NCBI RefSeq assembly: GCF_900111585.1
Contig: NZ_FOHI01000001.1
Span: forward strand, 1 to 64,000
From: Nitrosospira multiformis
GTDB taxonomy: Bacteria; Pseudomonadota; Gammaproteobacteria; Burkholderiales; Nitrosomonadaceae
DNA length: 64,000 bases
Direction of reading: 5' to 3'
Shown here: positions 1 to 10,582 of the stretch, one piece after another
How positions within the stretch are numbered: the stretch's first letter is position 1
Layout of the letters: each line of letters starts with the position of its first letter
Program-made: the position numbers and the translations under genes
The notes under the pieces: generated by a model
What the model was told of the DNA's origin: nothing
Seen by the model: the letters and a program-made list of their open reading frames with translations, nothing else
Database searches by the model: none

Positions 1-69
1 GTCGTCTGGAACGGCCAGAGCAAAGTCATCCTCAACAACCGCATCGTACCGTACGACAAAGCGTTTTAA
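1..69 (+). CDS. amoC: AmoC C-terminus (partial, ammonia monooxygenase subunit C)
   Basis: Frame 1 is open from the window edge to TAA at 67-69 and encodes the last 22 residues of a protein. The stretch VVWNGQSKVILNNR matches the conserved C-terminal tail of betaproteobacterial AmoC. AmoC is an integral membrane subunit of the trimeric copper enzyme that oxidises ammonia to hydroxylamine. The position directly before amoA and amoB is the expected amoCAB order. The rest of the gene lies outside the window, so its copy type cannot be judged. The final residues VPYDKAF extend a little past the tail I recall from other AmoC proteins. Confidence 0.9.
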   Translation, partial: VVWNGQSKVILNNRIVPYDKAF

Positions 70-109
70 GGACTGACTCGCTGACACACGCATAGAAGAG
101 CAGCACATA

Positions 110-143
110 GCCGCATCGCTTCCGAACAGGAGAGCGATGCGGC
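110..143 (+). terminator. Hairpin in the amoC-amoA spacer (attenuator or processing site)
   Basis: An 11-bp perfect stem, GCCGCATCGCT at 110-120 paired with AGCGATGCGGC at 133-143, encloses a 12-base loop. It begins about 40 bases after the amoC stop. No T-tract follows, so it is not a textbook intrinsic terminator. A strong hairpin here could partly stop transcription or protect a 3' end, fitting the separate amoC and amoAB messages reported in related ammonia oxidisers. Confidence 0.5.
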
Positions 144-2477
<2,334 letters not shown>

Positions 2478-2518
2478 GGACAAACCCCGGGGTCAAACCC
2501 GGGTCAACCTTAAAAGCC

Positions 2519-2553
2519 GCCCGGCTCCTGCCTGATCAGGGCAGGAGCCGGGC
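2519..2553 (+). terminator. Strong hairpin after amoB
   Basis: A perfect 14-bp GC-rich stem (GCCCGGCTCCTGCC at 2519-2532 with its complement at 2540-2553) has a 7-base loop. There is no T-run, so it may act as a partial terminator or as a 3'-end stabiliser of the amoCAB message rather than as a full stop. It separates the abundant structural genes from amoE/amoD. Confidence 0.65.
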
Positions 2554-2642
2554 AAAGACTGGAATAGGCAACACGCAAACACCGGTCCGCCACCGTTACA
2601 GACGGCAAGGTGGGTCGGTGTTTTTTTAACGAATCTAGAGAA

Positions 2643-3233
2643 ATGCAAGCGAAAGGCACTTCGAGCAGACAAGGCAGCCGGGCAGGTGCCCTGGCACTGC
2701 TGCTGATTACCACCCTCTACAGCGGGTTTGTTAGCGCGCATGGCAAGGAATCGCTGGAAGAAGACAGCTGCGTGCGCCGTATCGGCGAGAACATGGTGCA
2801 TTTGAGCGCCTACCAGCCGCAATTTGAACCCACTGCCCAATATTGCACCGAGATTCCCAAGGGAGGCGATACCTTCCTCGTGATAGACCTGATCGACCCT
2901 GCCATGCGCGACATGCCCATTGGCATGAAAGTGGTACGTGGCACGAGTGAAGAGGACGAGACAGTCACGCAACTGCGTCCCGTTCACCATCCGGATGGCG
3001 TCATCCAGGGCCAGACCAACCTCGATCAGGGACTCTACACCGTATTCATCACCGCAGAAGGCGTGCCGCCCCTGCGCTACCAGTATCCCCTGCGGGTACA
3101 GATGATCAACTATGCCGAAATATTCCGCGCCGCAGTAGGCCCCCTGATTGGCCTGCTGCTGCTTGCCGTGCTGGGATACAAGCTCATGAAATCCCCACGC
3201 GTGCAACGCTGGCGCTCCTCGCGCAACCCGTAA
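2643..3233 (+). CDS. amoE: AmoE (orf4), AmoD-like periplasmic protein with C-terminal anchor
   Basis: The 196-residue protein is the product known as orf4/AmoE in betaproteobacterial amo clusters. It has a signal peptide (hydrophobic residues about 18-33, ending VSAHGKE) and a single C-terminal membrane helix (about 163-180) followed by a basic tail. The ectodomain has two cysteines in the pattern C-x(n)-VHLSAYQPQ-x(n)-YCTEIP. This pattern recurs in the next gene (amoD), supporting duplication. The family is linked to methane and ammonia monooxygenases and is thought to assist copper handling; the precise role is not established. ATG 2643 is chosen because the signal peptide begins there; the ribosome binding site is weak. 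An upstream extension is possible but would spoil the signal peptide. Confidence 0.85.
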   Translation: MQAKGTSSRQGSRAGALALLLITTLYSGFVSAHGKESLEEDSCVRRIGENMVHLSAYQPQFEPTAQYCTEIPKGGDTFLVIDLIDPAMRDMPIGMKVVRGTSEEDETVTQLRPVHHPDGVIQGQTNLDQGLYTVFITAEGVPPLRYQYPLRVQMINYAEIFRAAVGPLIGLLLLAVLGYKLMKSPRVQRWRSSRNP

Positions 3234-3342
3234 TGCAGGAAAGATCACCGGATAAATCGGCTCCTGCCGCTGCAGAGGAGCACTGAGCACCCACCCGGGC
3301 AAAACAGCGGCGGATAAATGCAACCGCGACCCTTCAGGATCA

Positions 3343-3371
3343 TTGATTCACTGACTCATCATACTTATATA
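3343..3371 (+). promoter_or_regulatory. Candidate sigma-70-type promoter before amoD
   Basis: TTGATT at 3343-3348 and TATATA at 3366-3371 are separated by 17 bases. The predicted start would lie only a few bases before the amoD ATG at 3384, giving a nearly leaderless message. This is pattern matching only and may be chance. Confidence 0.25.
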
Positions 3372-3383
3372 GGCGAATTGATA

Positions 3384-3974
3384 ATGTTCTCATCCTCACT
3401 CAAACCTGCCTTGATCGGACTGGTATTTGCCCTGGCCCTGCCCTTCTCCTCCCAGGTGGAAGCGCACGGCGGCCTGGCGCTTGCCGATGATATATGCAAG
3501 CTCACCATCGGCCCCTTCACCATGCACTTTACCGGCTACCAGCCGGATGCCACGCAGGAAAAGGAATTCTGCGAAGACATTCCCAATACCGGCCGCACCG
3601 TAGTCGCCCTGGACTACATCGAAGAAGCGCTGCGCCCCCTGCCCACCGAAGTGCGCATCATCCGCGACACCGGTTCAGGCGGACAGCCCGCACCCGACGA
3701 ACAGCAGAAGCTCGATGAAATCACCATCCTGCACATACCGCCCAAGGTCTATCCCAATGGCTCCATCAACTTTGAATACAACTTTACCCAGCCTGGCAAG
3801 TTCGTGGGGCTCGTGACCGTCACCGACAAGGAACCGATGGTCTCGCGCTTCCCCTTCTCCGTGGGTGAACCCAAGGGTATGTCGCCCTACCTCATCATCG
3901 CCATTGCGGCAGTGATCATAGGAGCGGTCGTCTTCTTCCTGCGCGGACGCAAATCCGCAGGTGCAAGCGCCTGA
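3384..3974 (+). CDS. amoD: AmoD (orf5), periplasmic protein with C-terminal anchor
   Basis: The product is 196 residues, exactly the length of AmoE. It has a signal peptide (residues about 7-24, ending VEAHGG), an ectodomain with ICKLTIGPFTMHFTGYQP and EFCEDIPNTG, and a C-terminal membrane helix (about 168-186) with a basic tail. The shared Cys pair, the YQP motif and the C-terminal helix show that it is a paralogue of amoE. AmoD/PmoD proteins occur with ammonia and methane monooxygenases, and a dimeric PmoD has been shown to bind copper. The start at 3384 gives a clean signal peptide; an upstream ATG at 3318 would add 22 polar residues. The spacer from amoE is 150 bases. Confidence 0.87.
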   Translation: MFSSSLKPALIGLVFALALPFSSQVEAHGGLALADDICKLTIGPFTMHFTGYQPDATQEKEFCEDIPNTGRTVVALDYIEEALRPLPTEVRIIRDTGSGGQPAPDEQQKLDEITILHIPPKVYPNGSINFEYNFTQPGKFVGLVTVTDKEPMVSRFPFSVGEPKGMSPYLIIAIAAVIIGAVVFFLRGRKSAGASA

Positions 3975-4216
3975 CAGGAAAGGAAGAGAAGTAAGCGCTG
4001 ACTTCAGTTGACTTGAGCTTGGCTGGCCGCAGCGCCTTTGTTCAAGTGACACCCCCTGCATGGGCCGCGGCCTGACTCTGCTCTGAACCATGAGCGTGGG
4101 AAAGAGTCCAAGGTGCAATAAGGAAGGAAGGCAGGAACAAACTAGTCAACAATGAAACCGAGCGCAGATCAAACAAGAACAACCGGGGACAAATAAAAAA
4201 GACAAGGACCACAGTG

Positions 4217-4240
4217 GCTGCCCGAAGCCTGATCTTCGGG
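4217..4240 (+). promoter_or_regulatory. Stem-loop in the copC leader
   Basis: CCCGAAG at 4221-4227 pairs with CTTCGGG at 4234-4240 around a 6-base loop, and CTG/CAG flanks can extend the stem with a bulge. It sits 27 bases before the copC ATG and does not cover the ribosome binding site. It may stabilise the message or end readthrough from amoD. Confidence 0.35.
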
Positions 4241-4267
4241 TGCAGAGCCCATATAAGAGGAGCAAAA

Positions 4268-4693
4268 ATGCAACCATCGATGATATCTGCCGACAGGAAA
4301 GCAAGTCTTCACTTACTGGCAGGCAGCCTTTTGTCGTTCCTGCTGCTGGTGGCGGGGCTGCACAGCAGTCCGGTGCTGGCGCACGCCATGCTGGTCAAGG
4401 CAGAACCTGCGCGCCGCGCGCAACTGACACAAGCCCCCACCCAGGTGCGGCTGTTCTTCAACGAAGAAGTCGAAAAGGACTATGCTGCGCTTTCCGTGCT
4501 CGACGCCTCCAAGACCCCTGTCACCGAAACCAAACCGCATATCGATGCGAGCGACCCCAAAGCCATCGTTCTGCCCCTGCCGGAATTGAATCCGGGCAAG
4601 TACACGGTCAAGTTCCGGGTGCTGTCGGTGGACGGACATGTGGTTGACTCGTCCCACGACTTCACGATAAAGAACAAAGCTGTCGCGAAATGA
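4268..4693 (+). CDS. copC: CopC-like periplasmic copper-binding protein
   Basis: This 141-residue protein has a signal peptide (hydrophobic residues about 12-36) ending in LAHAMLVKAEPA, so the mature protein would begin at or near the His that serves as the first Cu(II) ligand in the CopC family. The C-terminal VDGHVVDSSHDF carries the Asp and His of that site. The fold is a small beta-barrel cupredoxin-like domain. ATG 4268 is preceded by AAGAGGAG at a good distance; upstream in-frame codons lack this. It overlaps copD by four bases (ATGA), so the two are translated together. The likely role is periplasmic copper delivery for the copper-dependent ammonia monooxygenase. Confidence 0.92.
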   Translation: MQPSMISADRKASLHLLAGSLLSFLLLVAGLHSSPVLAHAMLVKAEPARRAQLTQAPTQVRLFFNEEVEKDYAALSVLDASKTPVTETKPHIDASDPKAIVLPLPELNPGKYTVKFRVLSVDGHVVDSSHDFTIKNKAVAK

Positions 4694-6798
4694 TCGAGGT
4701 CATCGCGACGCTCCTGCGCTGGTCGCAGCTGGCGTCCAACATGATCCTGGTGGGCGGCTGCGTGTTTCTGGCCATTGCCGGCTCCGTCCACTCGCCCTGG
4801 GTCACGCGGGTGGAGCGCGCGCTGCCGTGGCTTGCCCTCATCCTGCTCACCGGCCTGTTTGGCATCCTGGCAACCACCACGGCACAAGCCACCGGGATTG
4901 ACGAGAACGCGTGGCATCCGGCCGCCTGGCTCTCCCTCATGGAGAATACGCGCATGGGGCATATCTGGCTGGCACGCGCCGCCTGCGCGCTCGTCGTCTT
5001 TGCCATTGCCCTCTACATCCGCTTCTCCCCGCCTGCGCGCTGGCAATACATCCTGTGCGCAAGCGTGGCGGCCTTGACCTTGGGGGTCGGCTCGCTTGCC
5101 AGTCACGCCGCAGCCGAGGACCTCTCGGTCATCTCGCTTCTGCCCTACGCCCTGCACATCATCCTGGGCAGCGTCTGGTTTGGCGCCCTGCCGGCTTTCC
5201 TGGTGGTCTGCTTTGCCTGCAAGCCCGAGAGCGAATTGAAACAGGCGCAGGCCAGAAACAGCGGGACACAGCCTGCCCTGCAGACGCAGGCGCTCCAGCG
5301 CATCCACGCCGTATTCCAGTCGCGCGAGGAAGCCTTCCGGCATGATGCCCAGGCCCTGCGGCGCTTCTCCACCCTGGCGCTGCCCGTCATGCTGGCGGTA
5401 ATTGCAACCGGCATCCTCATCACCTACCGCATGGTCGATACCAACTACAGCGGACTGGTTGCCACCCAATACGGCTGGCTGCTCAATAGCAAGATCGCCT
5501 TGCTCCTGATGGTGCTCATCATCGCCTCACGCGCGCGCTCGAGCTGGCTCCCGCTGTTCTACAAGGACGCAGGCGCAAAAGGAGCGGATAACGGCGGACG
5601 CAAACTCAGGAAATGGGTGAGCCTGGAATTCGTGCTGGCCTTAGGCATCGTGCTGCTTGCCACCATCGTAGCCAACACGGTTCCTGCCAAGCACGCCCTG
5701 ATCCAGGACTGGCCCTATTCCTTCCGTTTCTCCCTTGCCGCCACCTGGGGTGAGCCTACGATCATGGCGCGTGTCTACAGTGGCATCGCCCTGCTCGTTT
5801 TAGCCGCGGCCGCAGTCTTCTTTGGGCGCAGGAAGCACTGGGACAAAAAGCTGCGCTTCGGGTTGCCTGCCCTCCTGGCAGTCATCGGACTGGGCGTGGG
5901 CCTGCCGCCTTTGACGGTGGATGCCTATCCCGAGACCTACCGCAAGACCCCGGTGCCGTTTGACACCATCTCCATTTCCAATGGCGCCGTCCACTTTGCC
6001 GAGAACTGTGTCGCCTGTCACGGGCTGCAAGGCAAGGGCGATGGCGTGATGGCCAAGAGCTTTGCCAAGCCGCCAGTGGACCTTTTGACCGAACCGCACA
6101 CGGCCCGCCATACCGCAGGCGACTTCTTCCACTGGCTCTCCTTCGGCATTCCCGATACCGGGATGCCTTCCTTTGGCGACAAGCTCGATGAGGAAGACCG
6201 CTGGGACGTGGTGAACTTCCTGCACGCCATGTCGCGCGGCTACCAGGCGCGCCTGATGAGTCCCACTGTCAAGCCCGAGCAGCCGCAGCCCAACATGGGT
6301 CCGCCCAATTTCTCGTATGTGGCGCAGGATGGCTCAAGCGGCACCCTGAAGGACTTCCGCAACCAGAAGAACGTGCTGCTGGTATTATTCTCCTGGCCGC
6401 ACTCCCGGGAGCGCCTGGCGCAACTGGAAGCGCTCCATGCAAAATTGCAGGCCGGCAACACGGTGCTTCTGGCGGTGCCCGAGCATGATTTGAGCGCAGC
6501 CGCGCTTGACCAGCTCAAGGCGAGCGTTCACTTCCCCATCGTGACCGAAGGGGCGGAGGAGATCGTGCGCAGCTATGCCCTGTTCCGGCGCACGCTCTCC
6601 CATCCGGACCTCCTGGGTGCGGGCACGGTGCCTGACCACATGGAGTTTCTGGTGGACCGCTTCGGCTTTCTTCGCGCGCGCTGGATACCCGAACTCGATG
6701 GCGCAGGCTGGTCCAGCTCCGACATGCTGATGCAGCAGGTGGCGCAGCTCAACCGCGAAGAGGAGATCCTGCCCCCACCAGGCGAGCATGTGCATTAA
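4690..6798 (+). CDS. copD: CopD copper-resistance membrane protein fused to cytochrome c and thioredoxin-like domains
   Basis: The 702-residue protein is much longer than ordinary CopD (about 300). Residues 1-330 are a polytopic membrane domain of the CopD type, followed by two more helices (about 355-415). Residues 430-515 form a class I cytochrome c domain with haem motif CVACH (about 440-444) and probable axial Met in TGMPSF. Residues 535-690 resemble a thioredoxin/redoxin fold (FSYVAQDGSSGTLKDFRNQKNVLLVLFSWPHS, later EFLVDRFGFLRARW), but the usual C-x-x-C is replaced by WPHS, so no dithiol redox activity is expected. The start overlaps copC. The fusion suggests that copper transport and electron transfer are coupled at the membrane; this is inference. 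Confidence 0.88.
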   Translation: MIEVIATLLRWSQLASNMILVGGCVFLAIAGSVHSPWVTRVERALPWLALILLTGLFGILATTTAQATGIDENAWHPAAWLSLMENTRMGHIWLARAACALVVFAIALYIRFSPPARWQYILCASVAALTLGVGSLASHAAAEDLSVISLLPYALHIILGSVWFGALPAFLVVCFACKPESELKQAQARNSGTQPALQTQALQRIHAVFQSREEAFRHDAQALRRFSTLALPVMLAVIATGILITYRMVDTNYSGLVATQYGWLLNSKIALLLMVLIIASRARSSWLPLFYKDAGAKGADNGGRKLRKWVSLEFVLALGIVLLATIVANTVPAKHALIQDWPYSFRFSLAATWGEPTIMARVYSGIALLVLAAAAVFFGRRKHWDKKLRFGLPALLAVIGLGVGLPPLTVDAYPETYRKTPVPFDTISISNGAVHFAENCVACHGLQGKGDGVMAKSFAKPPVDLLTEPHTARHTAGDFFHWLSFGIPDTGMPSFGDKLDEEDRWDVVNFLHAMSRGYQARLMSPTVKPEQPQPNMGPPNFSYVAQDGSSGTLKDFRNQKNVLLVLFSWPHSRERLAQLEALHAKLQAGNTVLLAVPEHDLSAAALDQLKASVHFPIVTEGAEEIVRSYALFRRTLSHPDLLGAGTVPDHMEFLVDRFGFLRARWIPELDGAGWSSSDMLMQQVAQLNREEEILPPPGEHVH

Positions 6799-7140
6799 AC
6801 AGCAACGGTAAAATAAAAGGACGGATGCAGAAGTCAGGACGAAGAGGGCGCCAGCCCCCTTAAAGCAGTGTCCGGGCAGGTTCAACTGCCCGATGACGCT
6901 TGACATGTCCGCCTTGAAAGCGTTCGTTCTTTTACAGGGCGATCCCGGACGCCACTTCCCTTCGACAGGCATGTACCAGCCCTTCAGGCTCAGGCGCATG
7001 GAAAACCGGGGCAATACACCCGGAAAGCAAAAATACGCCGAGGGGGATCACGATCAGAGAAGGGGAAGGGAGAAAGGCGAAATGCAGCATTCCGGAAGGA
7101 AGGCTGCCTCAAATTACAATTGAGCCGTGATTCCTCATGT
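6799..7140. other. Intergenic region between copD and scpB (convergent)
   Basis: No supported gene is present. CGGGCAG at 6873-6879 pairs with CTGCCCG at 6886-6892 with no T-tract, which could end copD transcription weakly. A second hairpin near scpB is listed separately. Short ORFs here have no ribosome binding site or recognisable sequence. Confidence 0.4.
7084..7107 (-). terminator. Possible terminator after scpB
   Basis: GCAGC/GCTGC (7084-7088, 7103-7107) plus an inner TTCC/GGAA form a stem with one mismatch and a 4-base loop. On the minus strand it is followed by ATTTCGCCTTT. This is a weak intrinsic terminator at best, placed about 35 bases beyond the scpB stop. Confidence 0.3.
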
Positions 7141-7776
7141 TCAATCGGGATTGCCTGTTTGGGGCATGTTCTCTGGATCAGGCAGTTGTTCCAAGCTTTC
7201 CTTCGGTTCAATCAGTGAGCCCAGCTCTTCCAATGGCGGCAATTCCTCCAGGGAGCGAAGTCCAAGATCATTAAGAAATTCAACAGTCGTAGCATACAAG
7301 ATGGGTCGGCCCGGTACCTCACGGTGACCGACGGCAGATATCCAGCCTCTTGATTCCAATGCCTTTAGTACTGAACTGGCGACCGCAACGCCCCGTATCT
7401 CCTCGATATCACCGCGTGTCGCCGGCTGGCGATACGCAATGATGGCGAGCGTTTCCAATACCGCCCGCGAATAGCGGGGTGGCTTTTGCGGATTGAGGCG
7501 ATCGAGAAATTCCTGCATTTCCGCTTGAGCCTGAAAGCGCCACCCGCCTGCAACCTGTACGAGTTCCACGCCTCTTCCTTCCCAGTCCCTGCTCAACTCG
7601 TCCAGCAGGCGCCGCAGGATTTCCGAGCCTAGTTCACCCGCGAACAGTTTTTTCAGTTCCGACAGAGGGAGAGGTTCCGGGCTGGTGAGTAACGCAGCTT
7701 CCAGAACCTTTTTTACCTGAGTAGGGGATGAAACAGAGAAACTAGGCGGTGGTAAGGACGCTGATCGGTCGGACAT
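7141..7776 (-). CDS. scpB: Segregation and condensation protein ScpB
   Basis: The 211-residue product has the two winged-helix domains of ScpB, including [38 protein letters not shown] and the second-domain motif [18 protein letters not shown]. ScpB dimers bind ScpA and the Smc ATPase to form the condensin-like complex that organises and segregates the chromosome. The start lies within the 3' end of scpA (35-base overlap), so the two proteins are made together. The acidic Pro-rich tail after about residue 185 is not conserved. It is the last gene of a minus-strand series beginning at 12115. Confidence 0.95.
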   Translation of the reverse strand: MSDRSASLPPPSFSVSSPTQVKKVLEAALLTSPEPLPLSELKKLFAGELGSEILRRLLDELSRDWEGRGVELVQVAGGWRFQAQAEMQEFLDRLNPQKPPRYSRAVLETLAIIAYRQPATRGDIEEIRGVAVASSVLKALESRGWISAVGHREVPGRPILYATTVEFLNDLGLRSLEELPPLEELGSLIEPKESLEQLPDPENMPQTGNPD

Positions 7777-8590
7777 AGATCATTCCAAAAGCACACGGCT
7801 GACTGACCTCTACCTGACGTTCCTTCACAAGCTCCAATAACGCCAGAAACGTCACCACAAGTCCCGCTGCTCCAGCAGCGGCATCAAATAAATCACTGAA
7901 TTCCACAAAATGGTGGCCCTGCACGTGCCGCAGGATACGGGTCATATGTTCGCGGACTGAAAGTTCTTCCCGTGTGATATTGTGCCTGCGATTTACGTTC
8001 AGGCGCGCCATCAGGATAAGCCAGGCATTGCGAAGATCATCGGCGTTGACTTCCGGTAGGCGTTCAATCACCTTTTGCTCGATCCATACGCTCGTCAACG
8101 CGAAATCGCGTTCTGCCTGGGGCAACTTGTTGAGCTTCTGCGCAGCGACCTTCATCTGCTCGTATTCCAGCAGACGCCGCACCAGTTCTGCTCTTGGATC
8201 CCCCTCGTCCTCATCCCCCTTGGCAACGGGTTTAGGCAGCAACATTCGCGACTTGATTTCGATCAGCACAGCCGCCATCAAAAGGTATTCCGCAGCCAGT
8301 TCCAGTTTATTCGCACGCATCATTTCGATATAAGCCAAATATTGACGCGTGAGTTCCGCCATCGGTATATCGAGTACATCCAGATTGTGCTTGCGAATAA
8401 GATAAAGCAGCAGGTCCAGTGGCCCCTGAAACGTATCAAGAAATACTTCCAGCGCATCCGGTGGAATATATAAATCCGATGGGAGCTCCGTCACCGGCTC
8501 GCCATGTATGCGGGCAATGGGATTTACCGCAGGATTTGTCACTGCCGGAGCAGGAGATTCCTCTATGGAAAGGCTTTGAAAGTCGTTCAT
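7742..8590 (-). CDS. scpA: Segregation and condensation protein ScpA
   Basis: The 282-residue kleisin has the ScpA hallmark [35 protein letters not shown] at residues about 54-88, then [20 protein letters not shown]. ScpA bridges the heads of the Smc dimer and recruits ScpB. The first 45 residues are an unconserved extension before [12 protein letters not shown]; the ATG at 8590 is the only reasonable upstream start in view, but a shorter protein cannot be excluded. It overlaps scpB by 35 bases and follows trpS by 88 bases, the usual betaproteobacterial arrangement. Confidence 0.95.
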   Translation of the reverse strand: MNDFQSLSIEESPAPAVTNPAVNPIARIHGEPVTELPSDLYIPPDALEVFLDTFQGPLDLLLYLIRKHNLDVLDIPMAELTRQYLAYIEMMRANKLELAAEYLLMAAVLIEIKSRMLLPKPVAKGDEDEGDPRAELVRRLLEYEQMKVAAQKLNKLPQAERDFALTSVWIEQKVIERLPEVNADDLRNAWLILMARLNVNRRHNITREELSVREHMTRILRHVQGHHFVEFSDLFDAAAGAAGLVVTFLALLELVKERQVEVSQPCAFGMIYVRPISVLTTA

Positions 8591-8678
8591 TCTCGGGTAA
8601 GTCGAGCAATGTTTATGACAGATAGCAAGCGTCGATGCGGCCGAACGGACTGTCTATGTGCTCGGCGCGAAGCAAAAA

Positions 8679-9881
8679 TCAGGAATAATCCAGTCCCATT
8701 GCCTCTCTCACCTCGCGCATGGTTTCCTGTGCCAGCTTATCGGCCCTCTCGCAACCGTCAGCAATGATATTTCGCACCAATGAAGGCTCTTCTTCGTACA
8801 TGCGCGCACGTTGATGCATTGGCCGCTGCTCGGTCAGTATTGCATCGATGACAGGCTGCTTGCAGTCCAGACAGCCAATACCCGCAGTGATACAGCCCTC
8901 ATGAGCCCACTTCTTTGTATCTTCGTCGGAGTATACGAGATGGAATTGCCATACCGGACACTTCTCCGGGGTTCCGGGATCGATACGCCGGACACGCGCG
9001 GGATCGGTCGGCATCGTACGAATCTTTCTGGTGACGCTCTCCGGGTCTTCGCGCAGGGTAATGGTGTTGTTATAGGACTTGGACATTTTCTGGCCATCCA
9101 GCCCCGGCATTTTCGACGCTGTCGTCAGCATCGCTTCCGGCTCGGAAAGAATCATCTTTCCACCGCCTTCCAGATACCCAAACAAGCGTTCCTGGTCACC
9201 CATACTCAAATTTTGCTGCTCATCCAGCAATGACTTCGCCGCCGCAAGCGCTTCCTCGTCTCCCTGTTCCTGGTAGCGATTCCTCAAGTCCCGATAGAGG
9301 CGGGCTTTTCGAGAGCCCAGTTTCTTGATCGCCGCTTCCGCCTTTTCCTGGAATCCGGGATCCTTTCCGTAGACATGATTAAAGCGTCGCGCAATTTCCC
9401 GAGTGAACTCGATATGCGGCGTTTGATCCTCTCCCACCGGCACTCGTGTAGCCCGGTAAATAAGGATGTCTGCGCTTTGCAGCAAGGGGTATCCAAGAAA
9501 GCCATAGGTGTTCAATTCTTTTTCAACCAGCTTTTCCTGCTGATCCTTGTAGGATGGGACACGTTCCAGCCAGCCGAGCGGGGTGATCATGGAAAGCAGC
9601 ACGTGCAACTCTGCGTGCGCGGGAACACGTGACTGTATGAACAACGTCGCCTGCCCCGGGTCGACACCGGCTGCAAGCCAGTCGATCACCATGTCCCAGA
9701 CATGCTCCTCGATGATTTCCGGCGTATCGTAATGGGTTGTGAGAGCATGCCAGTCGGCGACAAAGAACAGGCATTCAAACTGGTGTTGCAGTTCTATCCA
9801 GTTTTTGAGCACTCCATGATAATGCCCCAGATGCAGGCCTCCCGTCGGCCGCATTCCCGACAAAACGCGATCAGCGAACAT
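8679..9881 (-). CDS. trpS: Tryptophanyl-tRNA synthetase
   Basis: The 400-residue class I aminoacyl-tRNA synthetase charges tRNA-Trp. The N-terminus LSGMRPTGGLHLGHYHG contains the HIGH-type motif (HLGH), and KMSKSYNN (about residue 270) is the KMSKS loop that stabilises the transition state. GEDQTPHIEFTREIARRFN is typical of TrpRS. The length is larger than the 330-340 residues of many bacterial TrpRS. The surplus appears as an insert around residues 190-235 (RKARLYRDLRNRYQEQGDEE), a feature of a longer TrpRS subtype. It sits between an M50 protease gene and scpA. Confidence 0.95.
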   Translation of the reverse strand: MFADRVLSGMRPTGGLHLGHYHGVLKNWIELQHQFECLFFVADWHALTTHYDTPEIIEEHVWDMVIDWLAAGVDPGQATLFIQSRVPAHAELHVLLSMITPLGWLERVPSYKDQQEKLVEKELNTYGFLGYPLLQSADILIYRATRVPVGEDQTPHIEFTREIARRFNHVYGKDPGFQEKAEAAIKKLGSRKARLYRDLRNRYQEQGDEEALAAAKSLLDEQQNLSMGDQERLFGYLEGGGKMILSEPEAMLTTASKMPGLDGQKMSKSYNNTITLREDPESVTRKIRTMPTDPARVRRIDPGTPEKCPVWQFHLVYSDEDTKKWAHEGCITAGIGCLDCKQPVIDAILTEQRPMHQRARMYEEEPSLVRNIIADGCERADKLAQETMREVREAMGLDYS

Positions 9882-9931
9882 AGATCATTGCCTCGGTAAC
9901 TCCAACCAGAATCCTTCAGTAGAGAAGCAGT

Positions 9932-10582
9932 TCAATAAGTATCGAAACCAAAAAACAACGCCATCAAATGGATCGTGATTGCAATCAGCGGTCCCATAAC
10001 AGCCCCGAGTACACCCGTCGCCAGCAGAAACAAAAGGATCATGAAGCCGTAAGGCTCGATCTTCGAAAAATTATAGGCCAGGCGGGGGGGCAGCAGGCTT
10101 ACCGCAACCCGACCTCCATCGAGCGGCGGCAGAGGTAACAGGTTCAGCACCATCAGCACCACGTTGATCTTGATTCCCGCCTCACCCATCAATATCAGCG
10201 GCTCGGCCAGTCCGTCCTGTGGCAACCCGAGAGCAAACTTGATGACGAATCCCCAAAGCATCGCCATGAAGAGATTGGCGCCCGGACCGGCGAGTGCCAC
10301 CCACATCATGTCTTGTTTGGGATTGCGTAACGCGGAGAAGTTGACTGGCACCGGCTTGGCCCAGCCGAATAGGATTCCGCCGAGCAGCATCGTCACGATC
10401 GGCAGAACGATGGTCCCCAGCGGGTCGATATGGCGTATGGGATTAAGGCTGACGCGCCCCTGCGTATAGGCGGTGAGATCGCCGAAATGCTTGGCTACAT
10501 ACCCGTGTGCAGCTTCATGCAGCGTGATGGCAAAAATGACCGGAAGCGCATAAATGGCAATGCTCTGGATAATGCTATCCAT
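9932..10582 (-). CDS. Site-2-protease-type (M50) membrane metalloprotease
   Basis: This 216-residue polytopic protein has the zinc motif HEAAHG (HExxH, near residue 22) in its first hydrophobic segment and NLLPLPPLDGGRV (about residue 140), the N-x-x-P-x-x-x-x-D-G motif supplying the third zinc ligand. Members of this short M50 group cleave substrates within the membrane, but the substrate is unknown here. ATG 10582 gives the family-like start MDSIIQSIAIYALP; a TTG 21 bases upstream is less likely. It overlaps the previous gene by eight bases. The neighbours YrdC-like, TrpS and ScpAB form a common betaproteobacterial cluster. Confidence 0.92.
   Translation of the reverse strand: MDSIIQSIAIYALPVIFAITLHEAAHGYVAKHFGDLTAYTQGRVSLNPIRHIDPLGTIVLPIVTMLLGGILFGWAKPVPVNFSALRNPKQDMMWVALAGPGANLFMAMLWGFVIKFALGLPQDGLAEPLILMGEAGIKINVVLMVLNLLPLPPLDGGRVAVSLLPPRLAYNFSKIEPYGFMILLFLLATGVLGAVMGPLIAITIHLMALFFGFDTY

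Noticed and set aside
4480-5469. Minus-strand ORF opposite copD (329 codons)
   Set aside because: Antisense shadow; low-complexity Gly/Arg/Gln composition and no ribosome binding site.
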